Position numbers and translations under genes: made by a program
The notes under the pieces: model-generated
The model's input: the letters and a program-made list of their open reading frames with translations, nothing else
Databases searched by the model: none
Told to the model about the DNA's origin: nothing
In this document: positions 7,126 through 13,745 of the stretch, in pieces
How the letters are laid out: every line of letters begins with the position of its first letter
Numbering within the stretch: position 1 is the first letter of the stretch
Virus record (IMG/VR): IMGVR_UViG_3300042879_001058
Location: 1 to 24,183 of that record
Length of the DNA: 24,183 bases
Strand: one strand, 5' to 3'
Source: a virus

Positions 7126-7272
7126 ATGCAAGAGATAGAAAGTCTCTACAATTGGCTAGAAATGAACTACAAAGCACTTGCTCAAAGCTATGCAGACTGG
7201 GAGAACCCAAATAACCTCCCGTTTGTGCTTTATTGCGTTGCTATGTATGCAAAGCACCAAACTATAAAATAA
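7126..7272 (+). CDS. Hypothetical protein, 48 residues
   Basis: ATG at 7126 with a TAACCAAC form of the leader motif at 7109-7116. The product starts MQEIESLYNWLEMNYKALAQ and is likely two short helices with several aromatic residues. It is the last rightward gene. Its stop (7270-7272) overlaps the end of the converging DnaA-domain gene by 11 nt. The leader motif, spacing and codon use support translation, but there is no family match. Confidence 0.55.
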   Translation: MQEIESLYNWLEMNYKALAQSYADWENPNNLPFVLYCVAMYAKHQTIK

Positions 7273-7651
7273 CCCGACAACGGTATTCATTTTGTAGCAT
7301 TTCGGCCAATTCTGACAAATTAACGTTATAAGGGACAAAAACAGATATTTTTTTGTCGATCATGTAACGGGTTGAAATGTAGTCCTGAATAGATCGTAAA
7401 GCGTTTATAGTGTTTTCGTCTTTTATGCTTATCATATCGTTAATAACGCTTATCCCGTGAATGACGCTGGTATGGTCCGTGTTGGTTAACTGGCCAATTT
7501 GCTTAAGCGTTGCGCCGTAATAATATTTGCTTAAATAGTAAAACAAATGACGACAAACGACAAGCTCACGGTATCGGCCTTTGGTCTTTACCCGCTCAAT
7601 ATCTTGACCCATGACAAAACAAACGCCCTCTAATACATTAATTAACTCCAT
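7262..7651 (-). CDS. DnaA C-terminal (domain IV) DNA-binding protein
   Basis: A 129-residue protein. Residues about 20-72 match the helix-turn-helix DNA-binding domain of the replication initiator DnaA: GRYRELVVCRHLFYYLS (25-41) as the basic-loop helix and TDHTSVIHGI (58-67) as the recognition signature, where host DnaA has a D-H-T-T-V motif. There is no AAA+ ATPase domain, so this is a stand-alone DnaA box-binding-like module. It could mark the phage origin, recruit or block host DnaA, or regulate transcription. It is the last leftward gene of the replication unit, 422 nt after the primase-helicase, and the gap holds iteron-like repeats. The C-terminal 50 residues match nothing I know. Confidence 0.82.
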   Translation of the reverse strand: MELINVLEGVCFVMGQDIERVKTKGRYRELVVCRHLFYYLSKYYYGATLKQIGQLTNTDHTSVIHGISVINDMISIKDENTINALRSIQDYISTRYMIDKKISVFVPYNVNLSELAEMLQNEYRCRVIL

Positions 7652-7749
7652 AAATAATTGATTTTCAATGTTTAATATATCGTTTCAATTGCAACTATTG
7701 CCAAAAACAACCGATTTTGAGGCATTTTTGCCATATTTTGTGCCAAAAA

Positions 7750-7835
7750 CCCCAAAAACCCCCAAAAACTCCCAATCGCCAAAAACCCCTAAGCCCACCA
7801 AAAACTTTCCGCAACAAAAACCCCACAAAAACTCC
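7750..7835 (-). repeat. G-tract array on the minus strand, possible G-quadruplex
   Basis: The plus strand has C runs at 7750-7753, 7759-7763, 7771-7773, 7786-7789, 7794-7796, 7821-7824 and 7833-7835, mostly spaced by A5. On the minus strand, which is the sense strand for the neighbouring genes, this reads as T5-G4/5 units. Consecutive G runs of at least three with loops of 5-12 nt could form a G-quadruplex in single-stranded DNA or in the transcript leader. Confidence 0.5.
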
Positions 7836-7958
7836 CGCGCCAAAAATCTTTCAGACTATTTGGCTAGACCATTTTCCCAATTCACCGCAATTCTCTATAT
7901 ACCCCACCCTATTAAAAAATATAAAAATAAATACCCCCTGGCTAAAATATTAAAAAAA

Positions 7959-8048
7959 TGGACTACATGGACTACAAGAGTGATTATCAACGACTTCTGC
8001 GCTACAAATGCGCTACATTTGCGCTACATTTTGCCAAAATGGACTACA
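7959..8048 (+). repeat. Iteron-like 9-bp direct repeats
   Basis: Six direct copies of TG(GA/CG)CTACA. TGGACTACA is at 7959-7967, 7968-7976 and 8040-8048; TGCGCTACA is at 7998-8006, 8009-8017 and 8020-8028, the latter three exactly 11 bp apart. A seventh copy in inverse orientation (TGTAGTCCA, 8157-8165) lies inside the end of the primase gene. Phased short repeats next to replication genes usually bind an initiator. Confidence 0.65.
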
Positions 8049-8073
8049 TTAACTAGACAAAAACTTCACGACA

Positions 8074-10581
8074 TTAAAAGAAATCATCAGACAATTCCTT
8101 CTTAAAGTTAATAACGTAACATTTTTTGTTGTTTTGACCCCGATCTCTCACCACTTTGTAGTCCATTTTTAAAATCCCGCACGTCTCTTCTATCGCCTTA
8201 TTAAACCTCTTTAACGAGTAATCTTTCTTATCATAACCCGTAAAAGTTAGGTAGTCATTATATAATCTTTCTAGTGTAATGGTTAACCCACTCTCGCCCT
8301 CCAGGCTCATAAAATAATCCAAGAACTCTTCCCCGAATTGAACCCTAATTTGCTTACGGCTTAAACTCTCCGACATAGGCATCTCCGTTATCCCATTTTC
8401 CATATAATCTGACACGCAGTGAAACATCAGATTAAAGAACCTATTCCATTCATCCTTGTCCCAATCATCAAATAGCTTATGCCCGAACTCATCCTCTGGG
8501 GTATGCTTAGGTGAAAAGTACGGCGCAAACTCAAATATCTTTTGCCTACGTTTAGCATGGTTCCCCGAGTTAGGAATAGTATAATTAGTGGTAAAGATCA
8601 CCTTAGGGCTATCCTTATAAGGGATTCTAAGCTCATCCTTGTTCTTTTTCTCTACCGTTATGCCTTCCGTTATTATCGAATAAAAACCCTCAAAATCAAC
8701 GTTCTTACGTGTGTCCTCAATTGCTATAAGCCTGGTGTCCAAATCCACCCTTTGAAAGGCAAAGTTCTTATCTATCTTAAAGTTCTTGCCATCTACTACC
8801 ACTAGGTTATTGATATACCCCAATGCCTTTACAAAAATCCCCTTACCAGTTCCCCCTCCTTTGGCCTCATTCTCAGTCTCTTCTGCTAGTATCACCGCAA
8901 ACGGCCGAGCTGGGTCTTTGTATTTATGCAGTAGATATCCTATCAGTGATAGGCAATACACCAGCTTCGCGTTGTCTCCTCCACTTATCTTATCCAAAAA
9001 CTTAAAGTACTCGCAGTTCTCAATCTTAAAATCATCCTCTATATATATCTTATGATCTAGCACTTGAGACTTCCAAATCACTTTCCCAACCTCTCCATAA
9101 TTCATGAGCTTCATGCCATCCTTTGTTACCCTAACAACCCCGTTTGTGAAGGGAAAATAGCAAACCTCTTTTGTATCTTCCAAAAACTCAATCTTCGCCC
9201 GATCAAAAAACTCAAAGAAATTATCAGAGAAGTATGTATTCGACCCCTTATAAATCGTCTCCATTAGCATCTGTGGATCAAGCCCCATGTCAAACGAACT
9301 CGGCAACCTATTGATAAACCCCTTAATAAATTTCTTTATTTGCTCGGTGGAACTTTCCTCAACCATTCCATCTTGAATCCTTATGAGCCTATAAATAACC
9401 GAGTTAGGATCATAAAAGTACAAGCTAAACCCACCTTTCTCATGTAGAAACCTTTCTAGCTTATCTAGTTGTATAACGGGTGTTACAATGCCGTTTTTTT
9501 CTTTGGTCTCCCAAAACTCTTTGATCTCTGGACCATACTCCTTATCAAGTGTTTCGATTATTTCGTTTGCTTCTGATACGCTTTTGTCATGTTTCTTCAC
9601 TAAAAAACTGACCAATTCATCCCCACTAACCCCATTGCGCTTTTTCTCGTATATCTCTTTTTCTAGCTTCGAGCCGAAGTTTTGCTTCCTTTCTCCATAG
9701 CCTTCTTCAAGGAGCTTTTTGGCCGCCATCTTGAAGTCCGAGTTGCATTTGAGGATGGCATACACTGCTGCTGGCTTATAACCCCTACCAACTTGAAACG
9801 GCGTATTCGTTGAGAATACGGAAAAGAGTCCCATCTCGGTATTATACGACCCACTATGCTCACTTGTCGACCCTGGTCGGAGGTAGTAAATTCGAGTGCC
9901 TCCATTTTTAACCTTTTGCCAGCCGCATTCTTCCATGAGCGCAGTGAAGTCACACCTGTTATTATAGTCATCAAATGGCGAAAGTCCATACTCTTTAGCA
10001 GAAGGCTTGTGATGAGCTTCAATGATATGTTCTTCGACAACTTCATTGAAGGATCGCATAAGCGTGAGTAGCTCTTGCCGCTCCTCGATTGTAATAATAT
10101 TGATGCCTTCTTGGATGATAGAGTAGCCACTCGAAGGCGGTGCCGCAACATAACCAGCCTCACCGCGTGTCTCAATGACACAGTAGGATTTGATGTGAGG
10201 GTTGCTTTTAAATTCATCATTTGTTGGTAGCCTACTTGCCAACTTTTGATTCCCCTCAATCTCCTCACATTTATAGTAGAGGTGATACCCTCCGCTTCTA
10301 GTTTTGACAATATGCAATTTATCATAAAGCTCTTGTCGGATTCTTCTTCTAATTTCATCCCAAAGCTCGTAGGTCTGGTATTTTGTGTCAATGTCGATAA
10401 CCTCCAAGCCTCCAGATACAGAGCCACAAATAATTGCCACTCCTTTGGCTCTAGGGTCGGCCATTTGTACATCAAGCTCCGCTTGTGTAATCTTCTGCGT
10501 TTGGTAAACTTTCCAAGGAAAGATGGCTGCTTTGTTTTCATTTATAGCAATTACGTTTAGTCCTAGTTCGAGATAGTTCAT
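8074..10581 (-). CDS. PrimPol primase fused to SF3 (D5-type) helicase
   Basis: An 835-residue replication protein. The N-terminal bifunctional primase-polymerase domain shows the metal-binding VIDID (61-65), SGGYH (96-100) and the ETRGEAGYVAAPPS motif (137-150). A linker of about 350 residues follows. The C-terminal superfamily 3 helicase has Walker A GGGTGKG (575-581, K580), Walker B LIAIED (618-623), sensor-1 FTTN (663-666) and a likely arginine finger in AKRRQ (676-680). It would unwind the fork and make primers, possibly extending them. The start ATG overlaps the previous gene's stop as ATGA. No phage DNA polymerase is seen, so elongation is probably by the host enzyme or by a gene outside the window. 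All key residues I can check are present. Confidence 0.92.
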   Translation of the reverse strand: MNYLELGLNVIAINENKAAIFPWKVYQTQKITQAELDVQMADPRAKGVAIICGSVSGGLEVIDIDTKYQTYELWDEIRRRIRQELYDKLHIVKTRSGGYHLYYKCEEIEGNQKLASRLPTNDEFKSNPHIKSYCVIETRGEAGYVAAPPSSGYSIIQEGINIITIEERQELLTLMRSFNEVVEEHIIEAHHKPSAKEYGLSPFDDYNNRCDFTALMEECGWQKVKNGGTRIYYLRPGSTSEHSGSYNTEMGLFSVFSTNTPFQVGRGYKPAAVYAILKCNSDFKMAAKKLLEEGYGERKQNFGSKLEKEIYEKKRNGVSGDELVSFLVKKHDKSVSEANEIIETLDKEYGPEIKEFWETKEKNGIVTPVIQLDKLERFLHEKGGFSLYFYDPNSVIYRLIRIQDGMVEESSTEQIKKFIKGFINRLPSSFDMGLDPQMLMETIYKGSNTYFSDNFFEFFDRAKIEFLEDTKEVCYFPFTNGVVRVTKDGMKLMNYGEVGKVIWKSQVLDHKIYIEDDFKIENCEYFKFLDKISGGDNAKLVYCLSLIGYLLHKYKDPARPFAVILAEETENEAKGGGTGKGIFVKALGYINNLVVVDGKNFKIDKNFAFQRVDLDTRLIAIEDTRKNVDFEGFYSIITEGITVEKKNKDELRIPYKDSPKVIFTTNYTIPNSGNHAKRRQKIFEFAPYFSPKHTPEDEFGHKLFDDWDKDEWNRFFNLMFHCVSDYMENGITEMPMSESLSRKQIRVQFGEEFLDYFMSLEGESGLTITLERLYNDYLTFTGYDKKDYSLKRFNKAIEETCGILKMDYKVVRDRGQNNKKCYVINFKKELSDDFF

Positions 10582-10790
10582 AGTTTGTTTTTGTAAGCAA
10601 AGTATTTTTTTATTTGTTCAGAACCATTATCTTCTTGAGATAATCCAAACATTGTTTTACCGCTTTTAAGAACTGGAAAATAAAAAACATCACCTTCAGT
10701 TTCAACAATTTCCCAATAATCTATTTCATCATAATGGCAAATATGATTCTTATTGTATTTATGATCAAAAGATTCATAATAATTTTCCAT
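10578..10790 (-). CDS. Hypothetical acidic protein, 70 residues
   Basis: The product begins MENYYESFDHKYNKNHICH and is acidic, rich in Tyr and His, with a middle of alternating hydrophobic residues (DVFYFPVLKSGKTMFGL). No family recognised. Its ATG sits 1 nt after the VRR-NUC stop, and its TGA overlaps the primase-helicase start as ATGA. Translational coupling on both sides argues for a real gene and perhaps a role in replication. Confidence 0.65.
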   Translation of the reverse strand: MENYYESFDHKYNKNHICHYDEIDYWEIVETEGDVFYFPVLKSGKTMFGLSQEDNGSEQIKKYFAYKNKL

Positions 10791-10791
10791 T

Positions 10792-11064
10792 TTAAATATT
10801 CTTATAACAATAAATATCTATATCCTCAACAGATCGTACTACTCTTGCAAATACGCCATGCTTGTTCAGATCAGCTATTCTTTTCTCTTGCAGTGGTGCA
10901 ACTACTCCTTTCTCCGTTTTTACTTCTAGGAACATGACCACTCCTTTTCGTATGCACATTAAGTCTGGTATGCCGTTCATGTTAGTTTGGATGAGCTTTA
11001 TACAACTCCACCCATGTCTATTAAGTCTATCAACAATCTTCTTTTGCAATTCTGCTTCTCTCAT
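10792..11064 (-). CDS. VRR-NUC domain nuclease
   Basis: A 90-residue stand-alone VRR-NUC protein of the PD-(D/E)xK superfamily. I start at ATG 11064-11062 (MREAELQKKI), which forms an ATGA overlap with the previous stop; a start three codons upstream is also open. The catalytic core is NGIPDL (about 30-35) followed by FLEVKTEKG (45-53), with a basic N-terminal helix. Such small nucleases are frequent in phage replication modules beside helicases and are thought to cut branched or structured DNA. Its place between the SNF2-type helicase and the primase-helicase fits that role. All catalytic residues appear present. Confidence 0.85.
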   Translation of the reverse strand: MREAELQKKIVDRLNRHGWSCIKLIQTNMNGIPDLMCIRKGVVMFLEVKTEKGVVAPLQEKRIADLNKHGVFARVVRSVEDIDIYCYKNI

Positions 11065-11282
11065 TTTTTCCAAGTTTTAGGTATTTCAATATCAAATTTA
11101 TTTCCGTTCATTGGGTTGTCGTACATCCTTATATCATCCGAGTAGTAATGCTTAACCTCTCCTCCATTAAGCCGCACAACCCACACGCTATTTATCTCCA
11201 GCCCATAATCAATGATAAACATTGCATCTCCATAGCCATGCGGAGTGTGGACTGGGATTTTATTTCTAAGTTCTAGTATCAA
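11061..11282 (-). CDS. Hypothetical protein, 73 residues, TTG start
   Basis: The only sensible start is TTG at 11282-11280 (MILELRNKIPVHTPHG), which overlaps the previous TGA as TTGA; there is no early ATG. The sequence alternates strands and turns, with HGYGDAMFIIDYG and NSVWVVRLNGGEVKHYYSDD, and looks like a small beta-barrel of the kind often found in phage replication operons and left unnamed. The stop overlaps the VRR-NUC start. Confidence 0.65.
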   Translation of the reverse strand: MILELRNKIPVHTPHGYGDAMFIIDYGLEINSVWVVRLNGGEVKHYYSDDIRMYDNPMNGNKFDIEIPKTWKK

Positions 11283-11704
11283 AGAATCAAAATATTTTTA
11301 TCCATAAAATTTATAATCACTTTGCTTGGCATCATTATTCCGTTCTCGCACTCTACCTCAAATAAGGTCTGCCATGCACGATCTCTAAGTGTGTTCAAAT
11401 GCACAAGACCTTCGTAAAAATCACCCGTCTTATAAAGCTGGTTTTCCTCACCAAGCCTTACAATGTCCTTAGCACGCAAATCATCTTCGTGGATTCGAAA
11501 TGTAATGATAGCCGTAACTTCTTCAGCCAAACCACGAATATAGCTTATGCCCTCACTAGAAAAAAATATTTCTACGCTCCAGTGTATTTTATTGTCCGTC
11601 TTTTGGTGCCACCAGTCAATCTCTGTTGTATGCGGCAAACCCAAGGCGTAATGTAAATGCTCACACTCAATAGTGAATAGAGTCGAGATAATTTTTTGTG
11701 TCAT
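11279..11704 (-). CDS. Hypothetical protein, 141 residues
   Basis: The product starts MTQKIISTLFTIECEHLHYA. It is acidic, with several Trp and His residues (EIDWWHQKTDNKIHWSVEIF near 28-47) and a final hydrophobic strand. I recognise no family. Its start lies inside the 3' end of the 54-residue membrane protein gene, a 38-nt overlap, and its stop forms a TTGA overlap with the next gene. It is in the middle of the replication unit. Confidence 0.65.
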   Translation of the reverse strand: MTQKIISTLFTIECEHLHYALGLPHTTEIDWWHQKTDNKIHWSVEIFFSSEGISYIRGLAEEVTAIITFRIHEDDLRAKDIVRLGEENQLYKTGDFYEGLVHLNTLRDRAWQTLFEVECENGIMMPSKVIINFMDKNILIL

Positions 11705-11831
11705 AATATAATTTTTTAATTAAATAGGTTATCGTAAGACTTATCATAAAACATAGTGTAAAAGGTACACAAAAGGCAATCCAGTAAACTGCCCATGCAA
11801 AGATTTTTAGTAGTGCAAGCATAATTTTCAT
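11667..11831 (-). CDS. Small membrane protein, 54 residues
   Basis: The ATG at 11831-11829 forms an ATGA overlap with the stop of the preceding gene. The product begins MKIMLALLKIFAWAVYWIAF and is hydrophobic for about 37 residues (4-38), enough for one long or two short membrane segments split near CVPF, then a charged tail. It ends 38 nt inside the next gene. Coupled start and clean hydrophobic composition support a real gene. A membrane protein inside a replication operon could tether replication to the membrane or act on the host; this is a guess. Confidence 0.6.
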   Translation of the reverse strand: MKIMLALLKIFAWAVYWIAFCVPFTLCFMISLTITYLIKKLYYDTKNYLDSIHY

Positions 11832-12052
11832 TTTTGGTTATAGGTTTCGTTGTAGTATTCTTCGCCAGTTACTTTTTGTTCAAAGAAATCACCATTACTT
11901 CTAAAACCTCCTCTGTATTGATTTCCATGAGCGTTTATTATCTGTTCTTTCTCCATTTCTTTTGCTTTGTTGTATGCATCCAAAAAATCATCTGTGTTTT
12001 CACATTCATCTACTTTGTACATAAACCATTCAAGTGCAGTTTGTTGTTTCAT
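11828..12052 (-). CDS. Hypothetical charged protein, 74 residues
   Basis: The product starts MKQQTALEWFMYKVDE, helical and highly charged, with NGDFFEQKVTGEEYYNETY at the end. Proteins of this type, with an N-terminal TALEW(F/L) segment, are common short phage genes without known function. ATGA overlaps link it both to the helicase upstream (12049-12052) and to the 54-residue membrane protein downstream (11828-11831). Confidence 0.7.
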   Translation of the reverse strand: MKQQTALEWFMYKVDECENTDDFLDAYNKAKEMEKEQIINAHGNQYRGGFRSNGDFFEQKVTGEEYYNETYNQK

Positions 12053-13284
12053 AAATAGTCCTTTTTAAAGTGATTTAAAGTATAATCCTTCTTATCCATA
12101 ACCGCCTTATATATCTTGTCCTCAATGCCATTATAGCTAAATACCCAATAAATCTGAGCAGACTCGGTACGATCCTTTGTCTGAATCCTTGCTCTGCTCT
12201 GCCAATAACTCGTAGCCGAAAAGTCAATATTGTAAAAGATAAGCGCATCGGCCGAACTTAGGTTAAGCCCCTCTCGCCCGCTAACGATTTGCGATACAAA
12301 GACGGCATCATTACCCGCCTTGTTAAATGCCGCAGCATCTATCTCTATCCTACTACCAAACACCCATAGTAGTGCTGCATACTCAGCTTGAAACTTATAA
12401 AATATGGCGATCTTCTTACCCGCAAATTTCTCTTTTATAAACTCTGCTTTAGTGTAGTCAAAGGCCTTTGCCACTCGCTTAGGCTCATCCACAATTACTG
12501 ATCCACTATAAATCTGGTGCAGCTTATTCATCAACTTTACCGCCGTATCTCCCATGACAGTCTCGCCGTCTTTATTGGTTACCATTTTATCTCTACGTAT
12601 CTTTTCAGCTAGCTTATACGTGCTATCCTCCATTTTTACGTATAATATGTTCTCTTCTATTAGTCCCTCAAATCCAGCTTGGGCTTGCGTAAATGTGATC
12701 ATAATTGGCTTTATATCTTCCATAATTTTTTCTTCATATGCGTAAGTGTAATCATTAATTGCTCGGTTAAATACATATTTCTTTTGCACGATCACATAGT
12801 CATTCGCCCACTGGTAAAAGGTTTTATACTTTTTATATACCGAGTAACTAGATATGTATAACTGGTGGTAAATCTGTGAGTACGACTCTGGAGTAGGCGT
12901 GCCACTTAAAAATATAATTGGCGTAGCTGCACAAATCCTTTTTAGCTCCTTAGCCCTTTTCGATGGCCTTGGGAAAGCACCGAGTCCATGCGCCTCATCT
13001 ACTATTACCACATCCCATCCATATTCTACTTTATGCAACTGCTCAAAGTTGGTTATATATATCTCCATATCATAACCCATCTTTTTTGCTTGCTCGATAA
13101 TGTCATCAATCGCTTTTTTCTTTGTGCAAAAGAGTACCTTCTGTGCGCCGAATTTGTATGCTGCGGCTAAAGATGTGATTGTTTTTCCAGTGCGAACCTC
13201 AAGTGCTAAATATGCTATTTTGTGGTACTTTAGCAACTTCGCAGCCCTATCCGAAATCTGTATTTGGTAATCTCTAAGATTCAT
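12049..13284 (-). CDS. SNF2-type superfamily 2 helicase
   Basis: A 411-residue ATP-dependent DNA translocase. Motif I is VRTGKT (30-35), motif II DEAH (96-99), and motif III SGTP (127-130). The second RecA-like lobe ends with GLNLSSADALIFYNIDF and the motif VI arginines in YWQSRARIQTKDR. The N-terminus NLRDYQIQ is the usual Q-like entry of SNF2 proteins. It is short because it lacks the insertions of chromatin remodellers, as is common for phage versions. With the VRR-NUC and PD-(D/E)xK nucleases nearby, a role in fork processing or recombination is likely. The start overlaps the MazG-like gene by 11 nt. Confidence 0.9.
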   Translation of the reverse strand: MNLRDYQIQISDRAAKLLKYHKIAYLALEVRTGKTITSLAAAYKFGAQKVLFCTKKKAIDDIIEQAKKMGYDMEIYITNFEQLHKVEYGWDVVIVDEAHGLGAFPRPSKRAKELKRICAATPIIFLSGTPTPESYSQIYHQLYISSYSVYKKYKTFYQWANDYVIVQKKYVFNRAINDYTYAYEEKIMEDIKPIMITFTQAQAGFEGLIEENILYVKMEDSTYKLAEKIRRDKMVTNKDGETVMGDTAVKLMNKLHQIYSGSVIVDEPKRVAKAFDYTKAEFIKEKFAGKKIAIFYKFQAEYAALLWVFGSRIEIDAAAFNKAGNDAVFVSQIVSGREGLNLSSADALIFYNIDFSATSYWQSRARIQTKDRTESAQIYWVFSYNGIEDKIYKAVMDKKDYTLNHFKKDYL

Positions 13285-13546
13285 TTTGTTCTAATTTTAC
13301 TCTTAAGCGTTCAAGATAAAGGCTTGCATCAAACAATTCTTCCTGCAAATGATTGAGCCAATCAATCGTACTAAGATCATCTCGCATCATTGTTACTCCG
13401 TACTTAATCATACCTTCTGCTGACCTTTTCTGATACTTAGCAATCACGCTCTCTACTATTGGATCTTTAGGAATATCATCATGGCACTCAATACATAGAT
13501 CATGTATAGTAGCCATTACATCTTTTTTACATTTATTACAGATCAT
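13274..13546 (-). CDS. MazG-like protein with N-terminal zinc-ribbon-like cysteines
   Basis: I start at ATG 13546-13544 (MICNKCKKDV); four codons upstream there is a TTG. Cysteines CNKC (3-6) and CIEC (18-21) form a possible zinc ribbon. The rest is helical: KYGVTMMRDDLSTIDWLNHL then QEELFDASLYLERL. This YGVTL-type block with EE(L/M)xDA resembles the all-alpha nucleotide pyrophosphohydrolases (MazG-like) of phages, which would trim the dNTP pool. The similarity is partial, and I cannot confirm the full set of metal-binding acids. It overlaps its neighbours by 11 nt on each side. Confidence 0.6.
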   Translation of the reverse strand: MICNKCKKDVMATIHDLCIECHDDIPKDPIVESVIAKYQKRSAEGMIKYGVTMMRDDLSTIDWLNHLQEELFDASLYLERLRVKLEQNES

Positions 13547-13745
13547 GGTGAAATTCAAGTATAAATTTTTTATATGGGAATATACCCTGTATCCTATCGT
13601 TTAAATAAACATAAAAATCTTTTTCATCCTGGGCAACTAACTCTTCATCATCATCTCCATATTGGTACTCATCTATTATAATTGAAGTAATTAATTCTCC
13701 ATTATAATCTTTAATTAACATTTTTACTGGTTTATCAAAGTGCAT
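13536..13745 (-). CDS. Hypothetical acidic protein, 69 residues
   Basis: The product starts MHFDKPVKMLIKDYNGE and has an acidic cluster DEYQYGDDDEELVAQDEKD in the middle, then a hydrophobic, aromatic end. I recognise no family. It overlaps the nuclease gene before it and the MazG-like gene after it by about 11 nt each, so it is likely translated as part of the operon. Acidic small proteins can be DNA mimics, but nothing else supports that here. Confidence 0.6.
   Translation of the reverse strand: MHFDKPVKMLIKDYNGELITSIIIDEYQYGDDDEELVAQDEKDFYVYLNDRIQGIFPYKKFILEFHHDL

Larger units (their letters stand above)
7652..8073. other. Non-coding stretch, candidate origin of replication
   Basis: A 422-nt gap between the primase-helicase and the DnaA-domain gene. 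The plus strand is strongly skewed to C and A in 7740-7850, with repeated CCAAAAACCCC units, followed by an AT-rich part (about 7900-7957) and a cluster of 9-bp repeats (7959-8048). An open frame crosses it on the plus strand, but its product is low-complexity Lys/Pro/Thr and I do not call it. Repeats, skew, an AT-rich stretch and a neighbouring initiator-type gene make this the best origin candidate in the window. A leader or attenuator for the DnaA-domain gene is an alternative. Confidence 0.5.

Noticed and set aside
7262-8073. Classical DnaA boxes (TTATNCACA)
   Set aside because: I found no convincing copy in the region; the repeats present are a different sequence.
7668-8105. 145-codon open frame on the plus strand across the iteron and G-tract stretch
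   Set aside because: The product is low-complexity Lys/Pro/Thr caused by CCAAAAA repeats, it runs into the 3' end of the primase gene antisense, and it has no leader motif.
9663-10541. 292-codon open frame on the minus strand inside the primase-helicase
   Set aside because: It is an out-of-frame shadow; the product is basic and serine/arginine-rich without any domain, while the main frame has all catalytic motifs.
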